Shown: positions 11,904 to 24,192, numbered from the stretch's first letter. The stretch is DNA of 64,000 bases from Blasia pusilla (GCA_050084515.1 CM114274.1:17732001-17796000), one strand, 5' to 3'. Notes: generated from the letters alone by a model not told the origin. Translations and numbers: made by a program.

Positions 11904-14900
11904 TTACCTCAGTTTCTCTCTATAGTTGGTTTCAATCCCTGTGTTGTCCTCAAGTTGCTTCTCAACGAAGTTATGTGGGAGTTTGAGCAACTCCAATGTT
12001 TTGAGCCAGATTCTTTTAGCCATTTCCAAATCCTCAGCTTGCTTAGACACCCTGCTAGGTTTGCAATCCATACTGAAGTATGGAGCTATAGGATTTCCCA
12101 TACCACGTAATGCTCGAGCATAACTAAAGACTTGCTTGTCTGTTGCACAAAAAATTACACTTCTGGCACCTGCAACAATGCAGTAAAGGTCAAGGTTACA
12201 TAAACAGAAAGAAGTACTAAAAAGTACTTAATAGAATCATTACGTGTGGAAGAATAGGTGACATGTCATTAATCAATTTTCTAAGTCCTAATCAATGACT
12301 GAAAAGCGCTAGACCCTGCAAAAATTTAGTGAGTCAAAGGTTAAAAGTGGCTTCAGCTATGGATTCAAGTGGGTCTCTGGTAGCTGACCAGCACTTTCAA
12401 GAAGTAGTTTCTGGCTGTGGACATTATAAGCTAATTTCTGCTCGCCAATCTCAGAATGCACAATCTGCATCTAAGGCCATCAAATGAGTAAAGTATGTAA
12501 AGGGGCAGAGACACTCATTGACCGATTACCTTCCTGTGGAGAGAGACGGAAAATCTTGGAAACAATCTCCATTTTCCTTATGATGGCTGGCAAATCACGA
12601 GTCTGCACACCAACAATGCTATGATCGATCAAAATCAACAAAGTTGAGACCTCCTTCGTACCATGGGATGGATACAAAACCATGAAAACCTATGCAGCTC
12701 AATGGAGAAGAAAGCAAGAACCCCAGATAATGAAGCTCAGATGTGTCCAATTCACATGAACTAAGCAAATTCCTTAAAGGCCATTCCTTGCTTCAAATGA
12801 ACAAAGCAAGATTGGATATAAGGAAGAGAGAACAAACCACGCCTGACATCACTTCACCCGGATGAACTAAAATAACATCTACACCTGCTTCTGATGGAAT
12901 CTTTGTCTGAAGCACACGGCTAAATAAGACCTGCAGAAACAAAAATTTAGTATTAGTGGTGGCATCATCCACTCTCGGTTCTCCATATAGAAGAAAAGAG
13001 TTCCACTAGTTCTGCTTTTCAAATCTACAGGATTTTTCATCACTAACTCACTAGAAGAGCAGCAGCTCAGGTCAAGTTCTCATGAAATTCAACGTAAGCA
13101 TTAAGCAAACCTTGAAATCTGGAAATGTGACAAAGGAGATTCAAAAAAATCAGAGGTGTTCACCTGAGCCAATTTGCTTCCACAGTAGCCAGCCACAGCT
13201 CCAAATCCCCTCTTCGTAATGTTAAGGTCTTCAGGATCCACAAATCCTGCATAATGCATCTTTTAGACAAGAAGAGGAAGTTAGATAGAAAGTCATGTAC
13301 TTCCATGCTGTAACTCCCAATACCCTTCTTGGGAATGCTAGTCCATGACGTTCCCACCAACCCAATACGCCGACCTCCCTAAAACAGAGTTCCTTCATTG
13401 TCATGGATGTCACGCACATCAAACAAATGTTGACTTGATCTAGAGATAATTGTATGCCTCTTTTATCCTATTTCTGGTTTAAATGATTGTTCTCAGACAA
13501 AGCGAACAGTATGCAGGGCTTGCAAGGGGATGGCCTGAAGTACAGACAATAGAGTTCACGTTGACAATACGGGATGGAGCACCACGTCTTAGAGATGGTA
13601 GCAGCAACATCGACAGAAGAGCACTGCCCAGGTGATTCACTTGCAAATGATGCTCAAAGCCGTCCTCTGAAAATTTCTGCTTGACTGCACATGTCCCATT
13701 GTGACCATGAGAATACCTGGGTGGTGCGGTGCACACAGACCTTGAAATACTGGCATATATACTACTAGAACTAGTAAGTCAAAGTGGACACTTTCTGTAT
13801 TGGAATGAAATTGATGATTAGCAGAGTCTGGTTTTGCAAACACCGAAAACCTCCTGTCAAACTTGCCTCTCTAAGTCCAAATCTTGCTGTCCAAAGTAAG
13901 GATCGCCTGATGAATAGAGAGACAAGCTCAGATACAATCATGGAAACAAATGTTGCTACAGTGCATACATGTCACACTGCCAACCACTAGTTCTCAACTC
14001 TAACGAGTCACATACATGGACAACTGCAACCCAGATAACATCAAAGTCACTAGAACAAAGATGGATCTGACAGACCCATGAAAAGTAAGTACCAAATCAA
14101 GGAAGTACCTCCCATTGCAAAAATCCCTGCATTATTGATAAGGGCATGAAGTGGGAGTTGTCTATCTTCCCATTTTTTGGCGAAGGTGCGAACTGAGGCC
14201 AATGATAGAAGGTCTAGCTCCATCACCTGAAATCACATATTTGACCACATATACTTCAATAAGGTTCAAGAGAATGAACATCCAGCATTGCATTCTGAGC
14301 TCATTTACAGGACTCGAAATAGAAAGAAATTATTTTCATGTTTCTTGACAATTGAAGGTCCTGCGCTTAAATGATGGTCATATGCAGTCTTTATGGCAAA
14401 CCTTCTAGTCCAATGTCTACAAGGTGGTTGGCTAGTGGCAGAGACCTGCACTATTCTTAATTCAATAAGTCCAGATTAAATCACCTCGGCATTCAATTTT
14501 TCAACTCCCAAAATTTCTTGCTCTTTGGTCCATTTCTGCACCACTTTCTCCCCATTTGCTGTATTTCGCACTGCCAGCACCACATGCGCTCCTGACTGCG
14601 CGAACTCCCTGCAGAACAGAATCAGGATCGTGAACTACACCCAATCACTTATTCATCCAACCATGGCACTTGTAAACTCTTCCTCACTACTCAAACTTTT
14701 GAAAAATGGCAGGCTCTAAACTCCAAATCCCAAGAGAAGGGTGGGTTCGTGGCATAAACTTAATATGCTGCTTATAAGCTCCTTCTCACTCATCTAGAAA
14801 TGGCTAGCTCTGACCTCGAGATCTCCGAGAATCAGGCAGTCCGACATTCCTTCAATTGGACAATTAGGCGCAAACTCTTGTTAGCCGGAAAGATTTGAAA

Positions 14901-15669
14901 GCACTCTTGTTAGACGAAAAGATTGCTTTAGGATCTTTCCGTCTGACAAGAGTTTCGACAACGTCACTTCCGCGGTTGGTGACCGCGAACGTGACATAAT
15001 CAAAGGCGTCGATTGTGAAAGAGAACATGAGCACAGGAGAAAATTTGCGACAACACATGTTTCGCGGTTCATCTAGGACGCCAGACAGTATGCTTCCTCA
15101 ATCTTAAAGGCCTGGCACACACATTGATCAGAATTCACACTCGATCGTTTGGCTCTTCATGCGGGATTCATTCCTCTGTCCGTACATACTCTGGTGGTTT
15201 CCAATCTACGAAAGCATTTACCATTAATTCTTTTCCGTGCAAGATTTCCGAACCCTGAAGCCTGCCGGCATAAACTTCTCTCGGGCGGTGGATGGCCAAG
15301 CATAAACTTCTCTTAGCCGAGCTGCTCAGTTGCTTCCTAGGTCCACAGGAATCTCATGATCCCCCGCACATATGTGATAATGACATGGTATCCCAACAGG
15401 GAGCCTCACATCCAGATTTCAAGCATATTTGCTACGTGCCTTGATGATTGTTTTCATAAGAAGACGGGTTTTTTTCCAAATTCTTAACCCGGGAGCACAC
15501 ACGAAAGGCACATCCAAGTCCTAGGTAGGGGATCTAATCCAGGGCCCTGGCGTCCCCTGGGTTGAGACCACCACTGTGGTGGGCATTGAGCAGGTGCTCT
15601 CTAGCACCAGAGCATCTCTCCGACAAAACTCATCTCTCTCTTTGCCGCAGAGAATAAGCCGCTTCGTTC

Positions 15670-15711
<42 letters not shown>

Positions 15712-16018
15712 GGTCCACACGATCACCGCTCATTCATCGATTCTTTCTCCTTCATATTCACGATCATCGCGCATGTGTACCTACCTACGCTTCGTCAAAC
15801 ATTTCGGTCTAGCTTGAAAGAGAGGGAAAGAGAGCAAACCGAGCGATTTCCAAACCAATGCCGCTGGTGGCGCCGGTGACAATGCAAGTGAAATGCGACA
15901 GGGCTGGCAGCGGTATTCGCTTGGGAAGATGGCGGCACCAGAACAATTGCATCAGACAATCCCGGAGAACATAGGACAACCCCCACAACCATTGCAGAAG
16001 CCCGATATCGTTCGCCAT
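11904..16018 (-). CDS. FEY-like short-chain dehydrogenase/reductase
   Basis: Eight exons on the minus strand: 15840-16018, 14485-14608, 14109-14226, 13548-13684, 13164-13259, 12838-12930, 12530-12602 and 11904-12169. All junctions are GT-AG and keep frame, giving 1086 nt and 361 aa. Classical SDR signatures are all present: the cofactor-binding TGATSGIG in exon 1, INNAG in exon 3, the catalytic Ser in NVNSI at the end of exon 4, and YCGSK (YxxxK) in exon 5. A hydrophobic stretch sits near residues 7-28. The body and the C-terminal [14 protein letters not shown] block match the plant FOREVER YOUNG oxidoreductase family, in which Arabidopsis FEY affects meristem and leaf formation; the substrate is not known to me. 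No stop or frameshift interrupts it, so it is probably functional. ATG at 16018 is chosen because it gives the family-type N-terminus. A non-LTR relic ends only 384 bases upstream. Confidence 0.88.
15671..15709. repeat. (TC)n microsatellite in FEY intron 1
   Basis: An uninterrupted TC run of about 19 units lies in the first intron of the FEY-like gene, 130 bases downstream of exon 1 in the direction of transcription. Confidence 0.9.
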
Positions 16019-16215
16019 CTTCGCCTTCTCTCACACAGCGAACCTCACCGTCTCCCGTACGTGCAATGCTGCAGAAGTCCATTACAGACTGCCATCTTCG
16101 CCTACTCTCATACAGCGAACCTCACCATCTCCCCTTCCCCCCTACTTGCACTGTCGCATAAGTCCAATACAGTTTGCCATCTTTGCGTTTTGCCACACAG
16201 CGAACCTCCCCATCG
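15990..16215 (-). promoter_or_regulatory. Tandem-duplicated FEY leader with two upstream ATGs
   Basis: Nearly three copies of a 77-85-base unit cover the FEY start codon and its leader. The ATG of each copy sits at 16018 (the coding start), 16094 and 16179. The two upstream copies open short frames of 16 and 12 codons that begin MAVCNGLLQ and MANCIGLMR, plainly related to the real N-terminus MANDIGLLQ. If transcription starts upstream of 16180 these are upstream open reading frames that could lower FEY translation. The transcription start is not known, so the regulatory role is inference. Confidence 0.6.
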
Positions 16216-16818
16216 AACCCGACAACCACCCCAGAACTCCAGTGCTTCCGTCCCTCGCACAATGCACCTCTCCGCTCCACGATTGCGAAGAATATAAAAC
16301 TTAAATAGAAAAGTAACGGGAAACCCATCCACTTTTCGACCCACCCATCACTCCGGGCCTCCCTCCTAACGACCAAAATCACGGATAGGAAACTATGACA
16401 CTTAGAGAACTATGGTTACTACTAAGTGGGCTTCTAGTATTGGCGTTTTTGATCGTTGCAAAATTACATTGTAGGAGACCCGTCGCCTACAATAAAGTAT
16501 TGCAGTGGCTAAGGACAATCCATTTTTTGCCTCGAGATGATGAACACAATCCGTAAGGAACGAGTCAAACATCTTCCTAATAGCCCCAGCCCCGTACATC
16601 TCAATGGCTAGGGGGATAAATCGATGTCCGTCATGAATTCGACTATAAATGTGGGTCTTCTTGACCGCCGCCGCCGCTCCTTGTAGCAATCTCCCTTGTG
16701 CCACCACGTGGGCTCGCATTGCCTCCCGCGTAGGATCTGTCACTGCAAGATCCGCTACCACCATCTCAGACTCCCGCGTCATGTAGAGATCGACACGAAT
16801 AAGGGAGTCCCGCATGGA

Positions 16819-16819
<1 letters not shown>

Positions 16820-16878
<59 letters not shown>
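16820..16878. repeat. Expanded (TC)n at an insertion junction
   Basis: A run of about 28 TC units, bounded by ta at the left and g at the right. It looks like an expanded copy of the 13-base word tactctctctctg found at 17872-17884. The two words flank the 16879-17871 insertion as a target-site duplication. Confidence 0.8.
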
Positions 16879-16880
<2 letters not shown>

Positions 16881-17871
16881 CCTCATGACCAAACAAGTGC
16901 CAAGCGGAACATCGGAACATTAGCGGGCTCACGCTAAGATGGTTTGCGCGTTGGAGTTGTCTCAAAGAGGAGACAAGAGACGAGACGCGAGCGAGAAGTC
17001 GCGTTTCAGATGTGATGGTCGCAACTCAGAAACCTGGACCAAACGCGGAATGAGACTTGAAAGAAGTCGAGTCTAGAAAGTGGGTTGCCAAAGGAAAGAT
17101 CCGGATTTGGAACGCCACTTGCGTTTGAGAGTTTCCGACTGTATTTATGGCCATAACTTTTAGCTCCGAGATGCGTTTGGAGCAAATAAGGGTGCGTTGG
17201 AAAGCTTATGGAGAGCCGGTTCAAACGCACCAAAGATCGCTGCAAATGCATAAGCAGCGGCTGAGATACAACCCGAAAACAACTGTAAGTGGAGTCGGGT
17301 TGAGGGCCACAATGAAGGGCCCGAACCTCTTTTCCCAAAGGGGAGGGGTTATTGGAGAACCCCAGAAGTACTAGTAAGGGGGAAGGTCTCCGAGAGTGCT
17401 TGGAACCCAAACCCCACTTTGGGCGCCGCGGGGCGGCTCAAGGGCATGGAACGGAACGCGAGTTTGGGCGTTGGGTTGGAAAACCTGCACCAAGTCCATT
17501 GAGGCGATTTTAGACATCCCTCTTGGATTTCATGCCGCGACTCAATTACTTGGGTCTCGGTTCGGAACTCACACGAGGACCGTTGAACAGTTGGGATCGC
17601 TAGGCGTGCAAGTGCCGTTTCAGATCCCTGGACTAACCAGGAAGTCTGTTCCAAGTCTTGAAGGACTTGCCATGTGTTGGGAGCTAGGAACTAAGGAAGG
17701 TTGAGCTTGATGAGACGCCGAGTTTAGGACTCGGTGGGTTGGAACGCCGGTTGGCCAAACCCGACTAACGAGAGTGCGTGTTTGGGTGCAGATCGGCGAT
17801 GAGTTCGTGACCTACTGAACGCACGCTTCCGCAACACTAAAGATTGACGTTCAAGGAGAGTAGGGGCGCGA
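16879..17871. mobile_element. 993-bp insertion inside the non-LTR element
   Basis: Removing this segment and one copy of the flanking tactctctctctg word restores one continuous minus-strand frame (HTEREY then SMRDS). The segment is therefore a later insertion with a 13-base or similar target-site duplication. It has no coding capacity I recognise, no obvious inverted termini and no poly(A) tail. A long target duplication is more usual for target-primed (LINE/SINE) insertions than for DNA transposons. Family unknown. Confidence 0.6.
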
Positions 17872-19379
17872 TACTCTCTCTCTGTGTGTACATGGAAGCC
17901 ACTCTCCCGAGCAATAGAGAACATAATATCCGGCACTGCATCGTGAGTGGCTATCCTCTCACCCCCAACTGGACACCGTGCCAAATGCACACCGAGTGGA
18001 TCCAGACTCCGGCGACACTCGCAATGTGTCAAACCAACCACTGGTGGTTGGGCAAGCCCGATCGCAACCGCATCGATGTAGTGTAGGTAAGTGGTGCGAT
18101 GCGGAAAGCCAAGATGAGCGGACGAGCCCCCACCCATGAGCCTGCCCCCTTTCCGGAGCAAGAGCAAATACGGGCCCGAATGTCGGATGGGGATATTCCC
18201 ATCCGACATAGTAGCTCTGAACAATACATCAAAGTGGGCTTCCATCAAAGAAGATTGGAACCCAAACTGTCCGGAGGTAACTAGGGAAGAGAAAGTGGGA
18301 AGAAGTGCTCTAGCCTCACCAAGCAGGGAGTCTCTACAAGCTATGAGTGAAGACTGAAGTGGGAAAAGACTATCCTCAATCTGGGAAACGTACTGTAAAA
18401 GTTGCGGTCTATCCCTAACAAAAAATCGTGAGCAAAGGAGGGGTGCTACAGTGGCCCAACTCCCTAAAAAGGCCAAAGACGCCACTAACTCGCTATAAGA
18501 CCTACTCCACCAAAGGCAATCGGCCAATAAGTCTGTCTACGAGCTAACTCCCTCGCGGGGCACTCTAAGGAGCCGGGTCCTAGAAGATCCCCAAACGCAT
18601 GCATGATCTTTCTATCAAAGGATCTATACAAGGAAGAAATATGGCAAGACGCCCACAGGGTTCTACACAGATAACCAGGTCTACAAGCAAAACATGACGA
18701 GAGGATGCCATAAGCTACTTGAGGGTCACCAATCTTCGTGAGATTGTTGACGTGGAGAAGATCCTCGGTAAGATCCGCCGCCACGAAACTTGATACAAAG
18801 TCTTGGCTCCCGAGTGGGACTCCTAAGACGCGAAGCCCTCCCATAGGTGTCAAAAAACCGTCAGGTAAATGAATATCAGCCGACAAGCTTGATGGAGACC
18901 AAGCCTTGCACTTTTCCACCTTCACCGCGAGGCCGACAGGTGCCAATTGTGCTGAAAAGTGCTGAAATGCAGTCCACGATTGCCCAATTCCCTCCTCCCC
19001 CCTGCAATGCCCGTCCCGTCTGTCCCCGCAGTGTAAACTCACCTCTGTTTGGTGGTGATCACTTTTATTTAATGACTAGTTTAGAGCACGCGTCATGCAC
19101 GCGATGGCCAGTACTCATCGCAACCCATTCAAATATCCCAGACGCTAATCCCAGGAGTCACGACTTGACGCACTCGATAACCCTAGAACTTGGCGCATTG
19201 ATTTGTGCCCGTGCGGGTTTGGATTCAGGAGCCCGTGGGCCGTGGAGTGGGTTGAGGGCTTGTCGGTTGGGTCAGGAGTGATGAAAGACATTTATGACCC
19301 TAAAGCATATAATGCACTTATTCTCGACCTTCGGATATGAATGAACTAGTAACGTGCCCGTGAAATAAAAAAAAGTGTA

Positions 19380-20140
19380 TGGAGAATCAATGTATAATCC
19401 GTGGAAGGAATAGATACATAATATTACACGTAAATTCAAAAAAGATAAATTTCCGTAATTTATTTTGTTTAATTGTCACATAAGAAGTGTTTGTAAATCC
19501 AGAAGACACTCTCCCATAATAATATAGATGATATAATAATGATAGAGTTATCTCTCTTCATAGTCCGTGAAAGGAAGAGATCAATGATGTTGCATGTAAG
19601 TTCAAATTTTTTTCTTGCTGCCTTTAGCACATGAAATTTTTTTGGGTGCCCAATTGTAATATGTCAAACAGAGAGGTGTTTGTAAGTCAAGAAGGCACTC
19701 TTCCATAATAATATAGATGATATAATAATGATAGAGTTATCTCTCTTCAACCTATTTAATAAATGAATGGTCTCTAAAAGGAAGAGATCAATGATCATGC
19801 AAGTAAATTCAAATTTTTTTCTTGCTGCGCGTAGCATGTGAAATATCTTTTTGCTGCCCAATTACAACATGTCAATGAGAGAGGTGTTTGTAAGTCAAGA
19901 AGGCACTCTTCCATAGTAATATAGATGATATAATAATGATAGAGTTATCTCTCTTCAAGCTATTTAATAATAAATAGTCCGTGAAAGAAAGAGATCAATG
20001 ATGATGCAAGTAAATTCAATTTTTTTCTTGCTGCCCGTAACAGTGAAATATTTTCTTGTTGCCTAGTTATCATATGTCAAAGAGGGAGGTGTTTGCAAAT
20101 CAAGAAGACACTCTTCCATAATAATATAAATGTTTTAACG
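19380..20140. repeat. Tandem array, ~190-208-bp period
   Basis: About four diverged copies of one unit. The phrase beginning cactct(t/c)ccata recurs at 19507, 19696, 19904 and 20109, giving periods of 189, 208 and 205. Each unit also contains gagttatctctcttca, aagagatcaatgat and tttcttgctgcc phrases. It is AT-rich and non-coding. A related single copy in opposite orientation lies at about 36570-36770, so the family is also dispersed. Confidence 0.8.
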
Positions 20141-20512
20141 GATGGATGTAAAAATCCACCGTGTTAGTATCCACCATGTTAGTATTAAAGTACTAGTGCG
20201 ATGCACAGGAATAAAAAAGTGTTTGATCTCCTATCATGTCCATGTCGCAAATAGTCAAGTTCTCCACGACACATTCTTGGATGCCATTCCTTCTTGAGGA
20301 TGTTCTTGGATGTCTTACTTTACATAGAGAATGAGTCTTGGGGAACACATTTTTGGATGCGTGTGAGGTCGAGCTGAGACGAAGACCATTGAGGTTGAGT
20401 GTCTTGGTGATGAAAGGCAAGTGGTTGCAGGTGAGATTCCTATGAAGAAGGAGTTGGTGAATGTCATTACAATGGCAAATCCAACCTAGATAGAAGATGA
20501 GTTTCTTTGCTT

Positions 20513-22235
20513 TGTCACGTCTTTTAGGATAGATCGGTGACATCTAGTAGAGCACCTTCGTGAGTAGTGGAGAATAGGCTCAATAGGTCGAGGATGACAT
20601 GTTGAGGCCCTTGGAGCCCGCACTTGGCTCCCTTCGTTTCGGCTCATTTGGAGCCATATTGAGGAAGTTACTATTTTAGGTAAGTACCATTTTGAGTATA
20701 TGATCAACTTTCTATTTATGGTAAGTGGCCTTTGACCTCCTACATCAAGTCAAGAGCCAAGGAGGTGACTTGGGAGCATAGGTTACCATGGAGAGAGCTT
20801 GGGAGAGGGGAAGGGTATACCTCAAGGAGAGAGAGCTTAAGAGCTCATTCTCTCTTTGTTGAACCTCTTGGCATGAGGCGGCGGAGCTATGGTCTTGCTT
20901 GCTTTGTGTGTAATCCAAGCCTCTCATTAGGAGAGTGGGTTTGGTTTGACATTGAGAGAGACATGTGAGAGTGCACACATGTGAGAACTGTGGTGTTGTA
21001 AGAGAGATTGGATCTTATTATACAAAGAGAGAATGAGTGAGTGAGAGAGCTTCATGGGGGAGCTCGCTCGTCACTCGCTTGTTTTGCAGGTCGGGGATTA
21101 TATTCCCTATTCAACGGTTCATGGGAGTGCTCACCGGAGCAAGAGCCGCTTACTTGTGATGTTTCCTTTGCCGATTTTTTGTGTGGAAGAGTGGCGCTCG
21201 GAAGCGCAACCCAATTTTTTATAGGGATTGAGTATGGGGACGGGTTGCCCCATGCCGGTGCTCTCGGGAGCACCATGAAGCTTGTTGAGTGTTCTCACAT
21301 GTTTTACATTTTCGTTGGGGAGAAATCAGCGCGGAAGCGATGCCAAATTTTGTGTAGGAGAAAGAGACATTGGGCTTTACGACAGTCCTTGTTAGTTTTT
21401 AGTGGAATATCCGATTCCAAATATTTTTTAACGCAGTTGTAGATCGTAAAGCTGTGCATGCTGTGCAACAAATGATGCGCAATTTGTTGTTGGAAACAAA
21501 AAATTATGTTCAATCTTGCAAAACTACCATTGCTAGGCGGTTTTTAGGGTTAAATTGTTCAAACCCTAAACTAGCCGTCGCCGTCATAGTCATCGTCAAT
21601 GGTCAACCGTCACCATCAACGGTCCACCGTCCACCGCTGCCGTCGCCTAGCACTGCTCAAAGTCACGTTCGGCCGTTGTACATTCTTTGGTTGCCATTGC
21701 CACCATTACGGAGTGGAGGGTCTTCCACGACCACCGTTGATTCTCTGACTTGCACTGCCACCACGTACTTTGGTTTGGCCGCCACCGTCATCGTAGTTTC
21801 ATCATCAACCAGTGATGGCAGGTGACCTCGGGTTATGGTTCATTTCATGTTGCTATGTTGGGATTGGTAACCGCTCGACGATGATCGAGTACCGTGCTGT
21901 GTCGTCCGTAGCCGCAATGCGGCGCCGATTGCCGCGCAATGCTGCTTGTGGCCGCACCGCTTTGTCTCTTCATCTTAGTGAACGGAGCTGCTCCTTCACT
22001 AAGATGTAGAGCGTGTGAATTTTTGATTGAGGAGGGTATGCTGTTGAGTGCCGTTTGTAGCCGTTCCGTGCCGCCAGTGCCGCACCGTACCGTTGGACCT
22101 GCACGGCACATCGAGGAGGTTGGAGCAGCGTTAGTACGAGAGGAATACGATTTTTTGATTGGAGGAGTTGTCTTCACGATCAAGTTGGGGTCAAGATTTG
22201 CAGTTTCCGAGGAGCGACATCGAGGATATTGGGAA
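20513..22235 (+). repeat. Left long terminal repeat-like arm of the Ty3 element
   Basis: This arm starts TGTCACG and matches the reverse complement of the outer right arm (33410 down to about 32330) over roughly 1 kb. It then matches the reverse complement of 29900-29456 over its inner 360 bases. Shared landmarks include cttttaggatag, gatgacatg.tgaggcc, the direct phrase catgggagtgct.accgg, and ttggaggagttgtcttcacgatcaagttgggg near the inner end. The segment 21540-21870 has no partner in the right arm. It has the TG start and length of a retrotransposon LTR, but its partner is inverted. Confidence 0.7.
21971..22006. repeat. 36-bp near-perfect palindrome in the left arm
   Basis: catcttagtgaa is paired with ttcactaagatg around a second nested pair (ggagc/gctcc). 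The matching position in the right arm lacks it, so it was gained on the left or lost on the right. It may be a tiny foldback insertion. Confidence 0.7.
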
Positions 22236-22496
22236 GTTATTTGGGATATTGGGTTTTGTGTTGATGCTAGGAGCATCGATGATGTATGGGTTTAGGGGAC
22301 ATAGACCTGTGTGGGATGTCCAGAGTTGAGGATGGTTTGTGGATGAAATGATAGATCGGTTGATTTTTCGCACCACCCTGCTTGTTGCCGCACAACTCAC
22401 ATCTCAATGAGAGAGTGTAGATTGAGTGTCACATGTTTAGTTTGAGTGATTGAGGGATTACTCATGAGATTAAGAGTGATCGTGTGAGAAGGGCAG

Positions 22497-24192
22497 GAGG
22501 GCCATCACGGCGGCCTTTTGGGATTTTGAGAGGGGAGGTCGTGGACCTGAGAGTAGCTCTGGAGGGTTTACCCAGATTGGTGCACGGTTTCGAGGGTTTT
22601 CACATGAGAAACCATCTCGATCTCCTTCTGTGTCGTCTTCAGACGAGGAGGAGCGTATAGATGAGTGTGTTAGTGATCCACCGTACACGTTGAGTGGTCC
22701 TACCAGTTGAGCGTACAAGATGGACGACCGGGATAGAGGATCGCATAGGTTTTCGGGTGCTGTAGGCACTATAGAGCTACAGGACTTCATTGCGGAGTTT
22801 AGGAGTTGGTGTGACTCACAACGGGCTACAAACTCTAGAAACTTCAACCCATTTACAGCATGGAACGGTATGTTCCGACATTTAGAGGGGGCGCCCATGG
22901 ACGATTACCATGAGTTCTCCCACACATATGCCCAGGAGATTGAGGCATGACGACTCTACTGCGATCCACACTATGTGTCATGGACAGAGCCATTCCCAGA
23001 TGAGGAGGAGGATTTAGGAGAGGCTACTTCCTCTTCCACTAGTGATGTTTTAGCCGGGGTCACTCGCAGTGGAGCTGTTGCACCATCTAGTCAGGTTTGT
23101 CCCAAGTTCAACCATGTGGTTGAGTTCTTCGCTGAGTTGAGAGCGAGCTACTAGGGGGTACAGACAGAGAAGTTGCGGAGCATCCATGACTTCCAGAGGC
23201 GCATGGGTGAGAGTTTGCATGAGGCTTACACTTGCTTGCGCCGGTTGATCAACGTCACTTAGGGGGTGACATAGGCTCAGGCTATCCAATCATGGTACGC
23301 GATGCTGGGCCGGACCTTGCAGACACGGGTGCGGGAGGGGTGCTGCTTATGAACACCTCCCCTACATTGAGAGATATTTTTAGGACCCCCGAGAACATTG
23401 AGCGCAACATGGCGGAGGAGAGCGTAGCCACCATGGGTTCTGGGCGAGAGTTGTCACGATTGTTTGCACCACTAGTGCAGCATTAGGACTCCGAGATAGA
23501 TCGACTGTGGCACCACGAGCTCAAGGAGGATATCGGTAGGCCGTGCCACATAGACCTGCGCCTTCATATGCGGCTCAACACCTGCCACCTATAATTACTT
23601 GTTGGTCATGTGGTAGAGCCCATCATCAACACGATTGCACTCGTCAGGGTCATGGACGTGTGCCTCACTATGGAGGAGGAGATGGTGATGCACTAGGAGG
23701 TTATCTATGTGACTATTGTCGAGGTATGGTCATACACGCGCTAGGTATTTCAGTTTACATCCCGAGTTACGTCCGGACCGAGGGCCAGAGAGGGCACTAA
23801 AGCGAGTAGCCGGTCCGAGTGGGCCTAGAGATCATGCACCAGGTGGTCCCGTTGGGGGACGAGGAGTTGGAGTTGCCCAACAAGGTGGTGGAGATGCCCG
23901 TGGAGGAGGTAGAGTCCCATCACCTAGACGCATCGAGGGAGACGCCGGACGTGAGGCTGCAATGGCTGGTCAGATACAACAGCTACAAGAGCAGATTGCC
24001 GCTATGGCATTGAGGTTACCCGATGTCGGATCCGTGGCATCGATATCATATGGAACAGCCAGAGATATGGAGGATTCTGGTTGGATGTGGGGGATTGCCC
24101 AGATGGAGGCCGCCGCAATTGTGACGTGTGGAGCAACCGCAGAGTTGGATCCACAGCGAGGGAAAGCCAGGAAACAGACTAGGCTTCCTTAG
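22497..24192 (+). pseudogene. gag of the Ty3 element
   Basis: The frame begins with Ser-rich FRGFSHEKPSRSP and reaches a gag-core-like block with SLHEAYTCLRRLI and AIQSWYAMLGRTLQ near 23210-23330. A zinc knuckle CWSCGRAHHQHDC follows at about 23600-23640 (CX2CX3HX4C) with a second Cys pair (CDYC) nearby. The tail at 23716-24192 is Gly/Arg-rich and ends with a short coil (AMAGQIQQLQEQIAAMA). At least five in-frame stops and a few frame changes break it. Such proteins form the virus-like particle and bind element RNA. Confidence 0.7.

Larger units (their letters stand above)
16402..19045 (-). mobile_element. Non-LTR retrotransposon, 5'-truncated and interrupted
   Basis: The minus strand carries the 3' part of a LINE-like reverse transcriptase. 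The first segment (19042-18485) begins right at the palm motif, with HCGD where YCDD or YADD is expected, and continues into the thumb (LAVKVEKCKAWSP, LGVPLG). A one-base frameshift near 18490-18525 leads into the second segment, which ends with a Cys/His cluster (HCECRRSL..HLARC) and HVHTEREY. The frame resumes after a 993-bp insertion as SMRDSLIRVD, followed by ADLAVTDPTR and FIPLAIEMYGA, and stops at 16402. These are the usual C-terminal blocks of this class of plant and algal non-LTR elements. The endonuclease and most of the RT are missing, as expected of incomplete reverse transcription. It cannot move. Confidence 0.75.

Noticed and set aside
16402-16965. Arg-Glu dipeptide-rich protein
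   Set aside because: The RERERE run is a translation of the (TC)n tract joined to insertion DNA; only the part after it belongs to the non-LTR element.
21041-21442. 133-codon open frame in the left arm
   Set aside because: Lies inside the terminal repeat, has no domain, and is not kept in the right arm.
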